From contig NZ_JASF01000005.1 of assembly GCF_000622405.1 (NCBI RefSeq), positions 248,001 to 312,000 of the forward strand: DNA of 64,000 nt, given 5' to 3'. A model generated the notes under the pieces. The model did no database searches. It was given only the letters and a program-made list of their open reading frames with translations, and was not told the origin of the DNA. Below are positions 55,368 through 64,000 of the stretch, piece by piece (position 1 is the first letter of the stretch; the number at the start of each line of letters is the position of its first letter). The position numbers were made by a program, and so were the translations under genes. The stretch comes from Sulfitobacter donghicola DSW-25 = KCTC 12864 = JCM 14565 (GTDB lineage: Bacteria > Pseudomonadota > Alphaproteobacteria > Rhodobacterales > Rhodobacteraceae).

Positions 55368-56069
55368 GTGCCTGATGCCACGCCGATCCTGCAGCTTGAT
55401 GATGTCAGTTTTCGCTGGCCAGGGCGGGCGTCCTTTGGGCTACATATCCCGAACCTAACAATGGCACCTGCCGAAACGGTTTTGCTTTTGGGGGAAAGCG
55501 GCGCGGGGAAATCGACGCTATTATCGCTGATCTGTGGAACGGTCATGGCTGAATCGGGCCGCATAGGCGTCGCAGGGTCTGACATCGCCGCCCTATCCGC
55601 CAGCCAGCGGGACCAATTTAGGGCCGAACAAATCGGGCTCATCTTTCAGCAGTTTAATCTGCTGCCCTTTGCAACGGTTCTGGACAATATCCTGCTACCG
55701 CTACAATTCGCCCCCAAACGGCGCAAAAGGGTTCCCAACGCAACCACCGAAGCTGCGCGGCTGTGCCGAGCATTGGGATTACCAGAAGATGTGCTGGCAT
55801 CACGCGCCGGATCGCTGAGCGTTGGACAACAGCAGCGGGTCGCAGCCGCGCGCGCCCTTATCGGTGCGCCACCTTTGATCATCGCGGATGAGCCGACCTC
55901 GTCATTGGACGCCACCACCCAAGCTGGCTTTCTTGACTTGCTCTTTGAGCAATCGCGCACCCATGGTACCGCGATTTTGATGGTGAGCCATGACGCCAGA
56001 CTTATCGATCAATTCGATAGGGTTATCCATATGGACAAAATCGCGATGCCGCTGCCGGAGGCCCTATGA
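55368..56069 (+). CDS. ABC transporter ATP-binding protein (LolD/MacB-like), zinc cluster
   Basis: 233 aa ATPase with Walker A GESGAGKST, Q-loop FQQFNLLPF, signature LSVGQQQRVA, Walker B LIIADEPTSSLD and H-loop SHDARL. It is of the LolD/FtsE/MacB type and pairs with the next permease. The start is not certain: GTG 55368 gives MPDATPILQLDD, while TTG 55359 adds three residues. It begins 15 bases after zrgA and overlaps the permease by four bases. Confidence 0.9.
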   Translation: MPDATPILQLDDVSFRWPGRASFGLHIPNLTMAPAETVLLLGESGAGKSTLLSLICGTVMAESGRIGVAGSDIAALSASQRDQFRAEQIGLIFQQFNLLPFATVLDNILLPLQFAPKRRKRVPNATTEAARLCRALGLPEDVLASRAGSLSVGQQQRVAAARALIGAPPLIIADEPTSSLDATTQAGFLDLLFEQSRTHGTAILMVSHDARLIDQFDRVIHMDKIAMPLPEAL

Positions 56070-57316
56070 TCCTGCGCCTCGCCTTTGCATCCTTACTCGC
56101 GCGGGGGTTAACCGTTGCGATGACGATCCTTGCCATTGCTTTGTCTGTTGCCCTGTTTCTGGGGGTGGAAAAGGTCCGCACCGGAGCGAAGGCCAGCTTT
56201 GCCGATACGATTTCCGGAACCGATCTGATTGTCGGCGCGCGCTCTGGCTCGGTTCAGCTGCTGCTGTATTCGGTATTTCGAATTGGCAACGCAACAAACA
56301 ACATGACGTGGGAAAGCTATCAAGATATCCAAAACCGCCCCGAAGTAGATTGGATGGTGCCAATCTCGCTGGGGGATAGCCACCGACAATTTCGGGTAAT
56401 GGGAACGACGCCGGCCTTTTTTGAGCACTACAAATACCGATCGGGGCAATCGCTGGCCGTGCAAGACGGTTTGATCATGTCGGACCTTTTTGACGCTGTG
56501 ATCGGGGCGGATGTGGCTGCAACGCTCAACTACAAGGTCGGTGACCCGATTGTCGTGGCCCATGGCTTGGCCTCGTTCACCGAGCACAAGGACCAGCCCT
56601 TTCGCGTATCTGGCATTCTTGAAAAAACCGGAACACCTGTTGATCGGACGGTGATTGTCAGCCTTGAGGCGATTGAGGCCATCCATGTGGATTGGAAAAG
56701 CGGCGCGCAAATCCCAGGCCAATCCACACCCGCAGAGGTGATCCGCCAAATGAAGCTAGAGCCCAAAGCCGTCACAGCCGCCCTGATCGGCGCAAAAAGC
56801 CGACTGCGGGTATTTGGATTGCAACGCGACATCAACGAATACCCCAAAGAGCCCCTTATGGCGATTTTGCCAGGGGTTGCGCTGCAAGAGCTGTGGCAAA
56901 TCGTGGGCATCGCGGAAACCGCGCTGATTGCTGTGTCTGCCATGGTGGTTATCACAGCATTGATCGGGATGATGGCAACGCTGTTTTCGGGGCTGAACGA
57001 ACGCCGCCGCGAAATGGCTATCTTTCGCGCAATGGGCGCGCGGCCTCGGGTTATTTGGGGGCTGCTGATTTTAGAGGCCATTGTGATCTCGGCCATTGGG
57101 GCGCTGTTGGGTCTTGCCCTGCTTTATGTCGGGCTGATGATTGGCCAGCCGCTGATCGACAACGCCTTTGGCCTCTGGATACCGATTGAACCGCCAACCC
57201 TACGCGAAGCAGGCGTTTTAGGCGCGGTTGTCATCGCTGGCGCAATTGTGAGCATGGTCCCCGCCACGAGAGCCTACCGCATGTCCCTTGCAGATGGTAT
57301 GATGGTGAAAATCTAA
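56066..57316 (+). CDS. ABC transporter permease (FtsX/MacB family), zinc cluster
   Basis: 416 aa permease with an N-terminal membrane helix (about 17-35), a large periplasmic MacB-like domain (about 45-270) and three C-terminal helices (about 290-315, 333-360 and 380-402) with the FtsX motif LNERRREMAIFRAMGARPRVIWGLLILEA (quoted in parts: ERRREMAIFRAMGA). Such transporters do not import a ligand in the usual way; they act on periplasmic or lipoprotein partners by mechanotransmission. With the histidine-rich ZrgA protein it probably handles zinc protein complexes. Overlap ATGA with the ATPase gene. Confidence 0.9.
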   Translation: MILRLAFASLLARGLTVAMTILAIALSVALFLGVEKVRTGAKASFADTISGTDLIVGARSGSVQLLLYSVFRIGNATNNMTWESYQDIQNRPEVDWMVPISLGDSHRQFRVMGTTPAFFEHYKYRSGQSLAVQDGLIMSDLFDAVIGADVAATLNYKVGDPIVVAHGLASFTEHKDQPFRVSGILEKTGTPVDRTVIVSLEAIEAIHVDWKSGAQIPGQSTPAEVIRQMKLEPKAVTAALIGAKSRLRVFGLQRDINEYPKEPLMAILPGVALQELWQIVGIAETALIAVSAMVVITALIGMMATLFSGLNERRREMAIFRAMGARPRVIWGLLILEAIVISAIGALLGLALLYVGLMIGQPLIDNAFGLWIPIEPPTLREAGVLGAVVIAGAIVSMVPATRAYRMSLADGMMVKI

Positions 57317-57334
57317 GGATAGGGGATCTGTATC

Positions 57335-57838
57335 ATGGAATTGCCGCGCCGCCACTTCGTCGCATCTGCACTGGCTGCTGCTACGCTCCCCCAAGCGGCC
57401 CTTGCAAAAAGCGCAAAAGAAATCACGTGGAATGACCTCATTCCGCCGGGCGTGCCCTATTCCCAAATCATCGGCGAAGGCGAAATGGACGAAGCCGCCG
57501 ACACATGGCGGCCCGTCTTTGACGAAAACGCGACCAAGCTGAACCCAGCACTGGACGGTGCCTATATCAAAATGCCGGGTTTCATTTTGCCCTTTGACAT
57601 TACAACCGCTGGCGTCACCAGCTTTGTTCTGGTGCCTTATGTCGGGGCCTGTTTGCACACGCCTCCTCCGCCAGCAAACCAGCTGGTGTTTGTGACACCT
57701 CGAAAACCATGGCCCAGTCAGGACCTTTGGGAGGCAGTATGGGTGACCGGCAAGATGACGCATGAGCTGCAGGCGACAGAGGTTGCCGATACAGGCTATG
57801 CCCTGACAGCTGACAAGATGGAAATCTACGTCTGGTGA
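57335..57838 (+). CDS. DUF3299 protein with a Tat-like signal
   Basis: 167 aa exported protein. The N-terminus LPRRHFVASALAAATLPQAALA has a twin arginine followed by a hydrophobic stretch, consistent with Tat export. The mature part shows the DUF3299 pattern (WNDLIPPGVPY, YIKMPGFILPFDITTAGVTSFVLVP, YVGACLHTPPPPANQLVFV) in which the GACLHTPPP motif is characteristic and could bind a metal. It follows the permease by 18 bases. DUF3299 genes recur with ZrgA genes in gamma- and alphaproteobacteria, so a role in zinc uptake is inferred. Confidence 0.87.
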   Translation: MELPRRHFVASALAAATLPQAALAKSAKEITWNDLIPPGVPYSQIIGEGEMDEAADTWRPVFDENATKLNPALDGAYIKMPGFILPFDITTAGVTSFVLVPYVGACLHTPPPPANQLVFVTPRKPWPSQDLWEAVWVTGKMTHELQATEVADTGYALTADKMEIYVW

Positions 57839-58070
57839 GGCTTTAGCCGCCAACCCGCTAGGGGCCATTTGCGCGCGCGCCACCGAATGCCCCCACACCG
57901 CGAGAGAGAATTCGCCCAACAGCTAGGCAATCAGGCAGCTGGCCGCCTATTTTTTGGGATGAATGCGAATGCCGCAGATTAGAAAAGGCTCAAAGAACGC
58001 TCATTCTCGCTCAAGATAAATCTGCATGTTAGCAAAGGTGATACAGCCAAGAGAGATGAGTTGAACCTCC

Positions 58071-59819
58071 ATGAAGAAAACCGCGCGTTCGATTGAGCAG
58101 AAGATAGAAGCCCTTTTAGGCCAAATTTACCCCGACCTTGATTGCGCCGATTTATCGAACAAGGTTGTCACGGCTTTTTGGCCAGACGCGACACCGAAAC
58201 GCCAACGTGGCCGGGTACCTGGAAATACGCTTTGGTCTCAAAGGGATGCTTTGCTCATCACTTACGGGAATTCGATCATTGATGGGGCGCATAAGCCGCT
58301 TGATCTTTTGTCCGACTTTTTGGCCACCTATTTGGACGGCGCGTTAAACGCCGTACATATCCTGCCGTTTTTTCCATATACATCCGATGACGGGTTCGCT
58401 GTTTCGGATTTCAAAAGCGTAAACCCCCAGCTAGGGGATTGGGCCGATATCAACCGCATCGCTGACAATTTTACCCTGATGTCGGATCTGGTGCTGAACC
58501 ACGTGTCGAGCCAAAGCAACTGGTTCAACGCCTATCTCCAAGACCAAGAACCCTATAACGGTTTTTTCTTTGAAGCCTCACCAGATGATGACCTGACAGA
58601 GGTCGTGCGCCCCCGTACGACGCCGCTTTTGCGCGAGGTCGAGACCAGCAACGGCACCCGCCACGTCTGGTGTACCTTTAGCCACGATCAGGTTGATCTG
58701 GATTTCCGCAACCCCGAAGTCCTGCTGGAGTTTTTGCGGATTATACGGCTGCATGTGGACAATGGCGTAAAGATCATTCGCTTGGATGCTGTTGCGTTTT
58801 TGTGGAAGCAGATCGGCTCCCCTTCGATCCACCTGCCCCAAACACATGCCGTCATCAAACTGATGCGGCTTTTGTGTGATTACGCCTCAGAGAAGATCAT
58901 CCTGTTGACGGAAACCAATGTGCCAAAGGCCGAGAACCTCAGCTATTTCGGGGATCGCGATGAAGCACATGCGATCTATAATTTCCCGCTGCCTCCTCTC
59001 ATTTTACATGCGATGATGTCGGGCAACGCCCAATACCTCAGGCAATGGCAACGCGGGATGCCCCCTGCCCCTATGGGATGCGCCTATCTGAACTTTACCG
59101 CCAGCCATGACGGCATTGGCATGCGCCCCGCCGAGGGATTGCTGCCCGAAGACGAAAAGCAACAGGTCATCGACACCATCAAAGACATTGGCGGGTTGGT
59201 ATCCATGCGCACCCTGCCCGACGGCAGCGAAAGCCCCTACGAGCTGAACACAACCTTCTATGACGCGATGTCACGGACCTTTTCGGGGGCGGATGCATAT
59301 CACCACGCACGGTTTATCTGTTCGCAGACCATCGTTATGTCGCTAGAGGGCATTCCTGCGTTTTATATCCACGCGATGCTGGCAACGGAAAATGACCACA
59401 AAGGCGTCGCCTATCGCGGTATGAATCGTGCAATCAATCGCCACCGGTGGGATTACCCCAGCTTGCGCGCGCTGCTCGATGATGCAGACACACCGAATGC
59501 CCGTGTTCTGTCGGACCTGTCAGAGCGGTTGAAAATCCGCAAAAAGCAACCGGCGTTTCACCCCAATGCCACGCAATTCACTGTGAACATGGGCGATGAA
59601 CGTGTGTTCGCGGTCTGGCGTCAAAGCCTAGATCGCCATCAATCCATTTTTGCGCTGCACAACGTGAGCGATACAGCTGTAAAGGTTCCCGCCTCTGCCC
59701 TGAACCTCATTGAGGATCAGGATTGGATCGACTTGCTGAGTGGTTTGCCCATCGACATGGAGGCGCCCGAAGTGATTGTCGCCCCCTATCAGTGCATGTG
59801 GATTACCAATAGGTTCTAA
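58071..59819 (+). CDS. GH13_18 sugar phosphorylase, probable glucosylglycerate phosphorylase
   Basis: 582 aa (beta/alpha)8-barrel enzyme of the sucrose-phosphorylase subfamily. Catalytic residues are the nucleophile Asp239 in IRLDAVAFLWK, the acid/base Glu281 in TETNVPKAEN, and the stabilising Asp347 in ASHDGIGMRP. Sucrose phosphorylases, glucosylglycerate phosphorylases and related enzymes share this fold. The neighbouring GpgS-like and GpgP-like genes make glucosylglycerate phosphorylase (glucosylglycerate + Pi to glucose-1-phosphate + glycerate) the best guess. Its stop overlaps the gpgS stop by four bases on the opposite strand. Confidence 0.85.
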   Translation: MKKTARSIEQKIEALLGQIYPDLDCADLSNKVVTAFWPDATPKRQRGRVPGNTLWSQRDALLITYGNSIIDGAHKPLDLLSDFLATYLDGALNAVHILPFFPYTSDDGFAVSDFKSVNPQLGDWADINRIADNFTLMSDLVLNHVSSQSNWFNAYLQDQEPYNGFFFEASPDDDLTEVVRPRTTPLLREVETSNGTRHVWCTFSHDQVDLDFRNPEVLLEFLRIIRLHVDNGVKIIRLDAVAFLWKQIGSPSIHLPQTHAVIKLMRLLCDYASEKIILLTETNVPKAENLSYFGDRDEAHAIYNFPLPPLILHAMMSGNAQYLRQWQRGMPPAPMGCAYLNFTASHDGIGMRPAEGLLPEDEKQQVIDTIKDIGGLVSMRTLPDGSESPYELNTTFYDAMSRTFSGADAYHHARFICSQTIVMSLEGIPAFYIHAMLATENDHKGVAYRGMNRAINRHRWDYPSLRALLDDADTPNARVLSDLSERLKIRKKQPAFHPNATQFTVNMGDERVFAVWRQSLDRHQSIFALHNVSDTAVKVPASALNLIEDQDWIDLLSGLPIDMEAPEVIVAPYQCMWITNRF

Positions 59820-61036
59820 ACATATTCCGCTTCATCCGCCGCAGCCGCGCTGTGGAGATCGGCAAGGAAGTCAGGGTCAGCCGAATGGATGCGGTTCCAT
59901 GTCGGGATAAAGGGTGTGTCGTTCGGGTTGTCCAAAAACAACTGGCCAGCCCGCATGATGTTTTCGGCAAATAACTCGATCGCGCGCTCTTCTTGGTGGC
60001 GGTCGATGCTGAGGCCATTCATCTTTGCGTCGTTATAATAGGCCTCCATCAGGTCTAGGGCGCGACGGTAATAGGTTGCCTTGAGCGTGCGAAAGACATT
60101 TGGCGTGAACACAGTGCCATCAGCGGCCAGTTTTCGGAACACAGCCTTGCAAATATCTGTCGACATGCGGCTGAGGCCCGCGTTGGCGTCATCTTCGCTC
60201 AGCACTTGGTGTTTGTGGTCATATTGGTCTGCGATTTCGACCTGACAGACCGCTTGCGGCGCCAGATTGCGCCATGCCTCTGACAGGATGCCTATCTCTA
60301 GCCCCCAATCCGAGGGGATCCGCAGATCGGGCAACATCGTGGTGCGCATCGCAAACTCGCCCGACAAAGGATAGCGAAAGCTGCGCAGGTAATCGAGATA
60401 ATCGCGATCTCCGATTACCTTCTTGAGCGCAATCAACAAGGGGCTGACAAGCAACCGCGAAACGCGCCCGTTTAACCGGTCTTGCCCAACGCGCGCATAA
60501 TACCCTTTGGCAAGCTGATAGGGGAAATTCACGTTGGCGACGGGATAAATCAGCCGCGCCAGCAACTCGTTCGTATAGGTCAAGATATCGCAATCATGGA
60601 TCGCTACAACGGCACTGTCCTGACACCCGATAAGATAGCCGATCGACGTCCAGACATTCTGCCCTTTTCCAGGTTCAGACGGGGCCAGCCCCATGGACAC
60701 CAATTTATTCCCAAGGGCTTTCATCCTTGGGCTGTCGTTCCAGATGACAATGTGGTTTTGGTTTAACCCCTTAAAGAACTCTTTGGCGTGCCGGTATTGA
60801 TCAGCATCGGCGCGGTCTAACCCAATGATAATGCGGTGCAGATAGGGCACCTTGGAAAGCTCGTCCAAAATGCGCGGCATCGCATCTGTCTCCAGCTCGG
60901 AATACAGGCACGGCAGGATGAGGGACATTTTGCGTGTTTGGGCAAAGTTCTGAAGATCAGCAGTGAGTTCTTCTACTGAGCGCGTTCGCAAATTATGAAG
61001 CGTCGTGATGTTTCCGTTTTGGTGAAAATCAGCCAT
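59816..61036 (-). CDS. gpgS: Glucosyl-3-phosphoglycerate synthase-like glycosyltransferase
   Basis: 406 aa GT-A type glycosyltransferase transferring glucose from NDP-glucose to 3-phosphoglycerate. Family stretches are LPCLYSELETDAMP, APSEPGKGQNVWTSIGYLIG, the metal DxD in AIHDCDILTY (Asp148 and Asp150), LSGEFAMRTTMLPDLRIPSDWGLEIG, and EIADQYDHKHQ. The pattern fits the GpgS family of glucosylglycerate makers. AGAGGAC precedes ATG 61036. It lies 15 bases downstream of the phosphatase gene on the same strand. Confidence 0.87.
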   Translation of the reverse strand: MADFHQNGNITTLHNLRTRSVEELTADLQNFAQTRKMSLILPCLYSELETDAMPRILDELSKVPYLHRIIIGLDRADADQYRHAKEFFKGLNQNHIVIWNDSPRMKALGNKLVSMGLAPSEPGKGQNVWTSIGYLIGCQDSAVVAIHDCDILTYTNELLARLIYPVANVNFPYQLAKGYYARVGQDRLNGRVSRLLVSPLLIALKKVIGDRDYLDYLRSFRYPLSGEFAMRTTMLPDLRIPSDWGLEIGILSEAWRNLAPQAVCQVEIADQYDHKHQVLSEDDANAGLSRMSTDICKAVFRKLAADGTVFTPNVFRTLKATYYRRALDLMEAYYNDAKMNGLSIDRHQEERAIELFAENIMRAGQLFLDNPNDTPFIPTWNRIHSADPDFLADLHSAAAADEAEYV

Positions 61037-61051
61037 CAGCAGGTGTCCTCT

Positions 61052-61834
61052 TTACAACTTCATACGCTCGATATGGGCCAATACTGCTGCATTCCACCCC
61101 TCCGGTCCGACAAGCGTTGTGCGCTGGATACGGCCCGAAGTTTCGCCTTTGAGTAAGGGTAGTGGCGTTCTGTTCGGGTTTGCAATGATGACCCCGAAAT
61201 CCGCGGCCTCTAGCATTTCCACATCATTTGGCGCATCGCCAAGGGCCAAGGTGTGATGGGGGGCAAATTCGGCAATGATCCGTTCCATTTGATCCGCCTT
61301 GGTCCCGCCAAAGGAAAGCGTCAAAAATCGCCCCCCTTCGCGACCTGAAATGCCCTCTTTCGCCAAGGCCAGCAGGAAGTTTTCCTTTTCTTGCGCGGTG
61401 CCCGACCACACCCCTGGCTCAGAGAAGCTTCGCTGTTTTGCGAGAGCCGCCGAGGGCACAGGTAAGCCCGTGATATCCGAGACTTCGCGCGCGTCCATAT
61501 CGCCAAACCCACGAAACCCGCCACCAGTGTTTGCTGAAATTTTGCGCGCAACGCTGCATAATCGCGCATAAATGGAATCGGTTTTCCCTGCGTTTGCCTG
61601 CGCCTCAAGGCGCCCCGAACCGTTTTCAACGATCGCGGGCCAGTGGTGCAAACCCATATCTTCGCGCAACTGATGTATTTCCGGCGCGGTCTTGCTGCTG
61701 GCTAAAATGACCCCTGCACCTATCTTTTCCAACTGTTTTAGCGCTGGAAGTGCTGCGTCCCACCGATAATCGCTATGCGACAACAGCGTGCCATCCAAAT
61801 CTGTGAAAACGAGTAAAGGCATTGAGGGCTTCAT
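61052..61834 (-). CDS. HAD-IIB phosphatase, glucosyl/mannosyl-3-phosphoglycerate phosphatase
   Basis: 260 aa HAD-fold phosphatase. Motif I FTDLDGTLL (Asp12 and Asp14), motif II ILASSKTAPEI, and motif IV ALGDAPNDVEMLEAADFGVIIANPN are clear, with a capping domain between. The family removes phosphate from mannosyl- or glucosyl-3-phosphoglycerate. Beside a GpgS-like synthase the glucosyl compound is the likely substrate. ATG 61834 is favoured; a TTG at 61852 and an ATG at 61822 are alternatives. Co-transcribed with gpgS. Confidence 0.88.
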   Translation of the reverse strand: MKPSMPLLVFTDLDGTLLSHSDYRWDAALPALKQLEKIGAGVILASSKTAPEIHQLREDMGLHHWPAIVENGSGRLEAQANAGKTDSIYARLCSVARKISANTGGGFRGFGDMDAREVSDITGLPVPSAALAKQRSFSEPGVWSGTAQEKENFLLALAKEGISGREGGRFLTLSFGGTKADQMERIIAEFAPHHTLALGDAPNDVEMLEAADFGVIIANPNRTPLPLLKGETSGRIQRTTLVGPEGWNAAVLAHIERMKL

Positions 61835-61905
61835 ACCCCCCAGCCTGATCAAAACCTTTCAGGATCGCAACACCGCGCGTACCGAGCCGCCCAAGGCCGC
61901 CGCCC

Positions 61906-64000
61906 TTAGGCAGGCCGAGCAGACCTGCCGCGCGACAGGATGACCTGTCGTGCAATGATCACGATGGCAAGGGCAATCCCCACCGCCATAGCAACGGGTG
62001 TTTTCCACAAGATCAACAAAGCGACGGCAATCCGAACCCCGCTTTCGAAACGGCTGACTGGAACAAGGTCAAACCGTGCCAATGCTGATGCCAGCAGATA
62101 CAGCGCAAGAACAAGGCGGGCGCCAAGGAACCCGAGTGCGGGCCAATCAACAACGCCTGTATACCCTTCAATAAGGGTCCGCCGCCCTGACGGGTCGGTG
62201 ATGGTCACTGCTTCTTCGATCAGCAATAATTCGGGGTACCATGCGAAAACAAAGGGGATCGTGAACATAACAACCCCAACCCGCAGCGCCGCGATACTGG
62301 TGCGCATCGGCTCGGTGCGGGTGATCGAAGCCGCCGCAAAGGCGGCGATGGCAACGGGCGGCGTGATGGCAGAGGCCACCGCGAAATAAAACACAAACAT
62401 ATTCGCTGTGAAAAAGCTGACCCCCAGATTGGCCAACATTGGCCCCAGCAGGAGCGCCACGTTCACATAGGCAGGGACGGTAGGCATCCCCATCCCCAAC
62501 AGGATCGAACATAGCATGGCACAGATCAGGGCAAGCATCAGATAAACGCCACCCACGATCTGTATTTCAAACCCGAAAAGGGTGATCTGGTTTGCATTCT
62601 CCAACCATGCGGTAACCGAGCGCGTCAGCTCCCCCGTCAAACCGCTTTCGTTTAGAAATGCCGAGATGATGGAAACCGCAAAAAGCAGCAAAAACAACCG
62701 CGAGATCAAAACCCCGCCCTCTGCCAAAGACACAAGCACTTTGGAAGGTTTGGCGCGGGTTTGAGGATCAAGAAACAACAGCGGCACCAAAACGGCAACC
62801 GCCCACCAGCCAGCCGACACAGCATCCCCTGTCCCGTTTACGATTGTTTGCCTCACCCCAGAGGGAAGAATTCCGGCGATATAGCTAGCGCCAAAAGCGT
62901 CCTTATTTCCCAAAAGCAGGAAAAGGATCGTCAAAATAGGAAGCCCGATGATGACCAGATTTAGCCAATCTTGACGGTCCATGATGAGGTCCTCAGGTAC
63001 TTCGCGCATGGCCTCCACGTTTTCGCGCCGCGCCTGAAACATGACCGCCAAGAAGATCGAAAAGAAGAAACACATAGCAGGTAAAAACGCTGCTGTGATC
63101 ACTTTGGTATAAGGAACAGCCGTCAAAGCCACCAAGACAAACGCCGCAACCCCCATTACCGGTGGCATGATCTGCCCACCCGAAGATGCAGCTGCCTCAA
63201 CTCCGCCAGCGAACTGGGGGCTAAATCCGTTGCGACGCATCATCGGGATGGTTAGGCGCCCCGTGGACAAGACATTGGTAACGGGTCCTCCGGTGATCGT
63301 TCCAAACATTGCAGAGGACACAATCGCAGCATGTGCTGGACCACCGCGAAAGTTTCGCGTCATTCGCACCGCAAGTTTGATCAGCGAGGTCCCCCCAGCC
63401 GAGGTGCCAAACAAAGCGCCAAGGATGACATAGGGAAAGACTTGGTTCACGATGATATCCATAAAACGGCCCATAAAGCCGTCCGGCGTGATGAAGACAT
63501 TTGTGGTTTTCTGGACCGCAGCGGCCAGAGGGTCGCCGCCTTCAGCGCCCAGTTTGGTCAGGAAAAAGCTGTTTGAGCTAAGGTCGAAGACCCAAATCAA
63601 TGCGGTCGCGACGGTATAGATGACAACCACGCTGGCCACGGCCACCAATGGCGCCCCCCAAACGCGGATATTATACATGAAAAACAGTGTGATGATGGTG
63701 AAAAGCAGTGGAATAATCCACACGCCAAACCGCGCTTGGCAGGCGGGAACCTCAGCGTCAAAGCTCATCCCTGGAATGACATTGGCCGACCGTTCTGCCG
63801 CGTCTTGAATCAGCCGCGCCCGTTCACCTGTGATCTGGTCAATCAAACAAACCGAGTCGATCTCAACCCAGAACCCGACAGCGGCCAGAACCGCGGCAAA
63901 GACCAACCCGAAATCCAAAAGCCCCCCCAGCCATGCCAAAGATGGCCGCGTTTTTCGCCAAGCGCGATAGATACTGGCATCCAGCGCAACGATCAGCATC
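61906..64000 (-). CDS. TRAP transporter fused permease (TAXI type), N-terminus beyond right edge
   Basis: At least 697 aa of an inner-membrane permease in which the DctQ and DctM parts are one chain, as in TAXI-type TRAP systems. Membrane helices occupy most of the chain. TRAP motifs include AHAAIVSSAMFGTITGGPVTNVL, AAASSGGQIMPPVMGVAAFVLV and ILLGMGMPTVPAYVNVALLLGP. The C-terminal DUF3394-like segment (VDWPALGFLGARLVLALYLL) is typical. The reading frame is open to the window edge, so the true start lies outside. A binding protein of the TAXI family is probably upstream. The ligand is unknown. It lies 71 bases before the gpgP gene on the same strand, perhaps by chance. Confidence 0.92.
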   Translation of the reverse strand, partial: MLIVALDASIYRAWRKTRPSLAWLGGLLDFGLVFAAVLAAVGFWVEIDSVCLIDQITGERARLIQDAAERSANVIPGMSFDAEVPACQARFGVWIIPLLFTIITLFFMYNIRVWGAPLVAVASVVVIYTVATALIWVFDLSSNSFFLTKLGAEGGDPLAAAVQKTTNVFITPDGFMGRFMDIIVNQVFPYVILGALFGTSAGGTSLIKLAVRMTRNFRGGPAHAAIVSSAMFGTITGGPVTNVLSTGRLTIPMMRRNGFSPQFAGGVEAAASSGGQIMPPVMGVAAFVLVALTAVPYTKVITAAFLPAMCFFFSIFLAVMFQARRENVEAMREVPEDLIMDRQDWLNLVIIGLPILTILFLLLGNKDAFGASYIAGILPSGVRQTIVNGTGDAVSAGWWAVAVLVPLLFLDPQTRAKPSKVLVSLAEGGVLISRLFLLLFAVSIISAFLNESGLTGELTRSVTAWLENANQITLFGFEIQIVGGVYLMLALICAMLCSILLGMGMPTVPAYVNVALLLGPMLANLGVSFFTANMFVFYFAVASAITPPVAIAAFAAASITRTEPMRTSIAALRVGVVMFTIPFVFAWYPELLLIEEAVTITDPSGRRTLIEGYTGVVDWPALGFLGARLVLALYLLASALARFDLVPVSRFESGVRIAVALLILWKTPVAMAVGIALAIVIIARQVILSRGRSARPA

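Overview
The window looks like chromosome from an alphaproteobacterium of the family Rhodobacteraceae, most likely the marine Roseobacter group. This is an inference from gene content: a soxBDAG sarcosine oxidase operon, two TRAP transporters, the DUF1289/RuvX/CcmI cluster, tamAB, and the protein sequences themselves. Species cannot be read from the sequence. Coding density is high. No gene-free stretch exceeds 300 bases. I saw no tRNA, rRNA, CRISPR array, insertion sequence or prophage.

Layout. 1-8.5 kb is housekeeping: secD (cut by the left edge) and yajC, divergent serS, an orphan DUF2235 lipase-like gene, then der, a BamB-like beta-propeller lipoprotein and a YfgM-like protein. 8.7-14.5 kb has an RND efflux pair and a DUF302 secreted protein. 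14.5-19.5 kb holds an Atm1-type ABC exporter, a LysM protein, a LOG-family hydrolase, an Fe-type superoxide dismutase and a small secreted protein. 19.6-25 kb is the sarcosine oxidase operon soxB-soxD-soxA-soxG. 25.3-29.6 kb carries ccmI, ruvX, DUF1289, a TSUP permease and dusA.

29.9-35.8 kb is the most accessory-looking part. A tight five-gene operon (DUF1185, alpha/beta hydrolase, flavin reductase with an extra C-terminal domain, luciferase-like monooxygenase, aldehyde dehydrogenase) is divergent from a FadR-type GntR regulator and a DUF1330 protein. It resembles the logic of the Rut pyrimidine pathway, but the gene set differs and the substrate is unknown. 35.8-45.6 kb has an LprI-like protein, a YhaO/YhaN (SbcD/SbcC-like) pair, a TRAP dctP-dctQ-dctM operon and divergent acsA. 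45.6-47.4 kb is a TetR/DUF1772/flavin-reductase module.

47.4-53 kb is tamB-tamA. 53.3-54.6 kb is an FAD monooxygenase preceded by a seven-codon mini-ORF that looks like a duplicated start region. 54.7-57.8 kb is a Zrg-type zinc uptake cluster (His-rich DUF2796 protein, ABC ATPase, permease, DUF3299). 58.1-61.8 kb encodes what appears to be a complete glucosylglycerate cycle: a GH13_18 phosphorylase convergent with a glucosyl-3-phosphoglycerate synthase and its phosphatase. The right edge cuts a fused TRAP (TAXI-type) permease.
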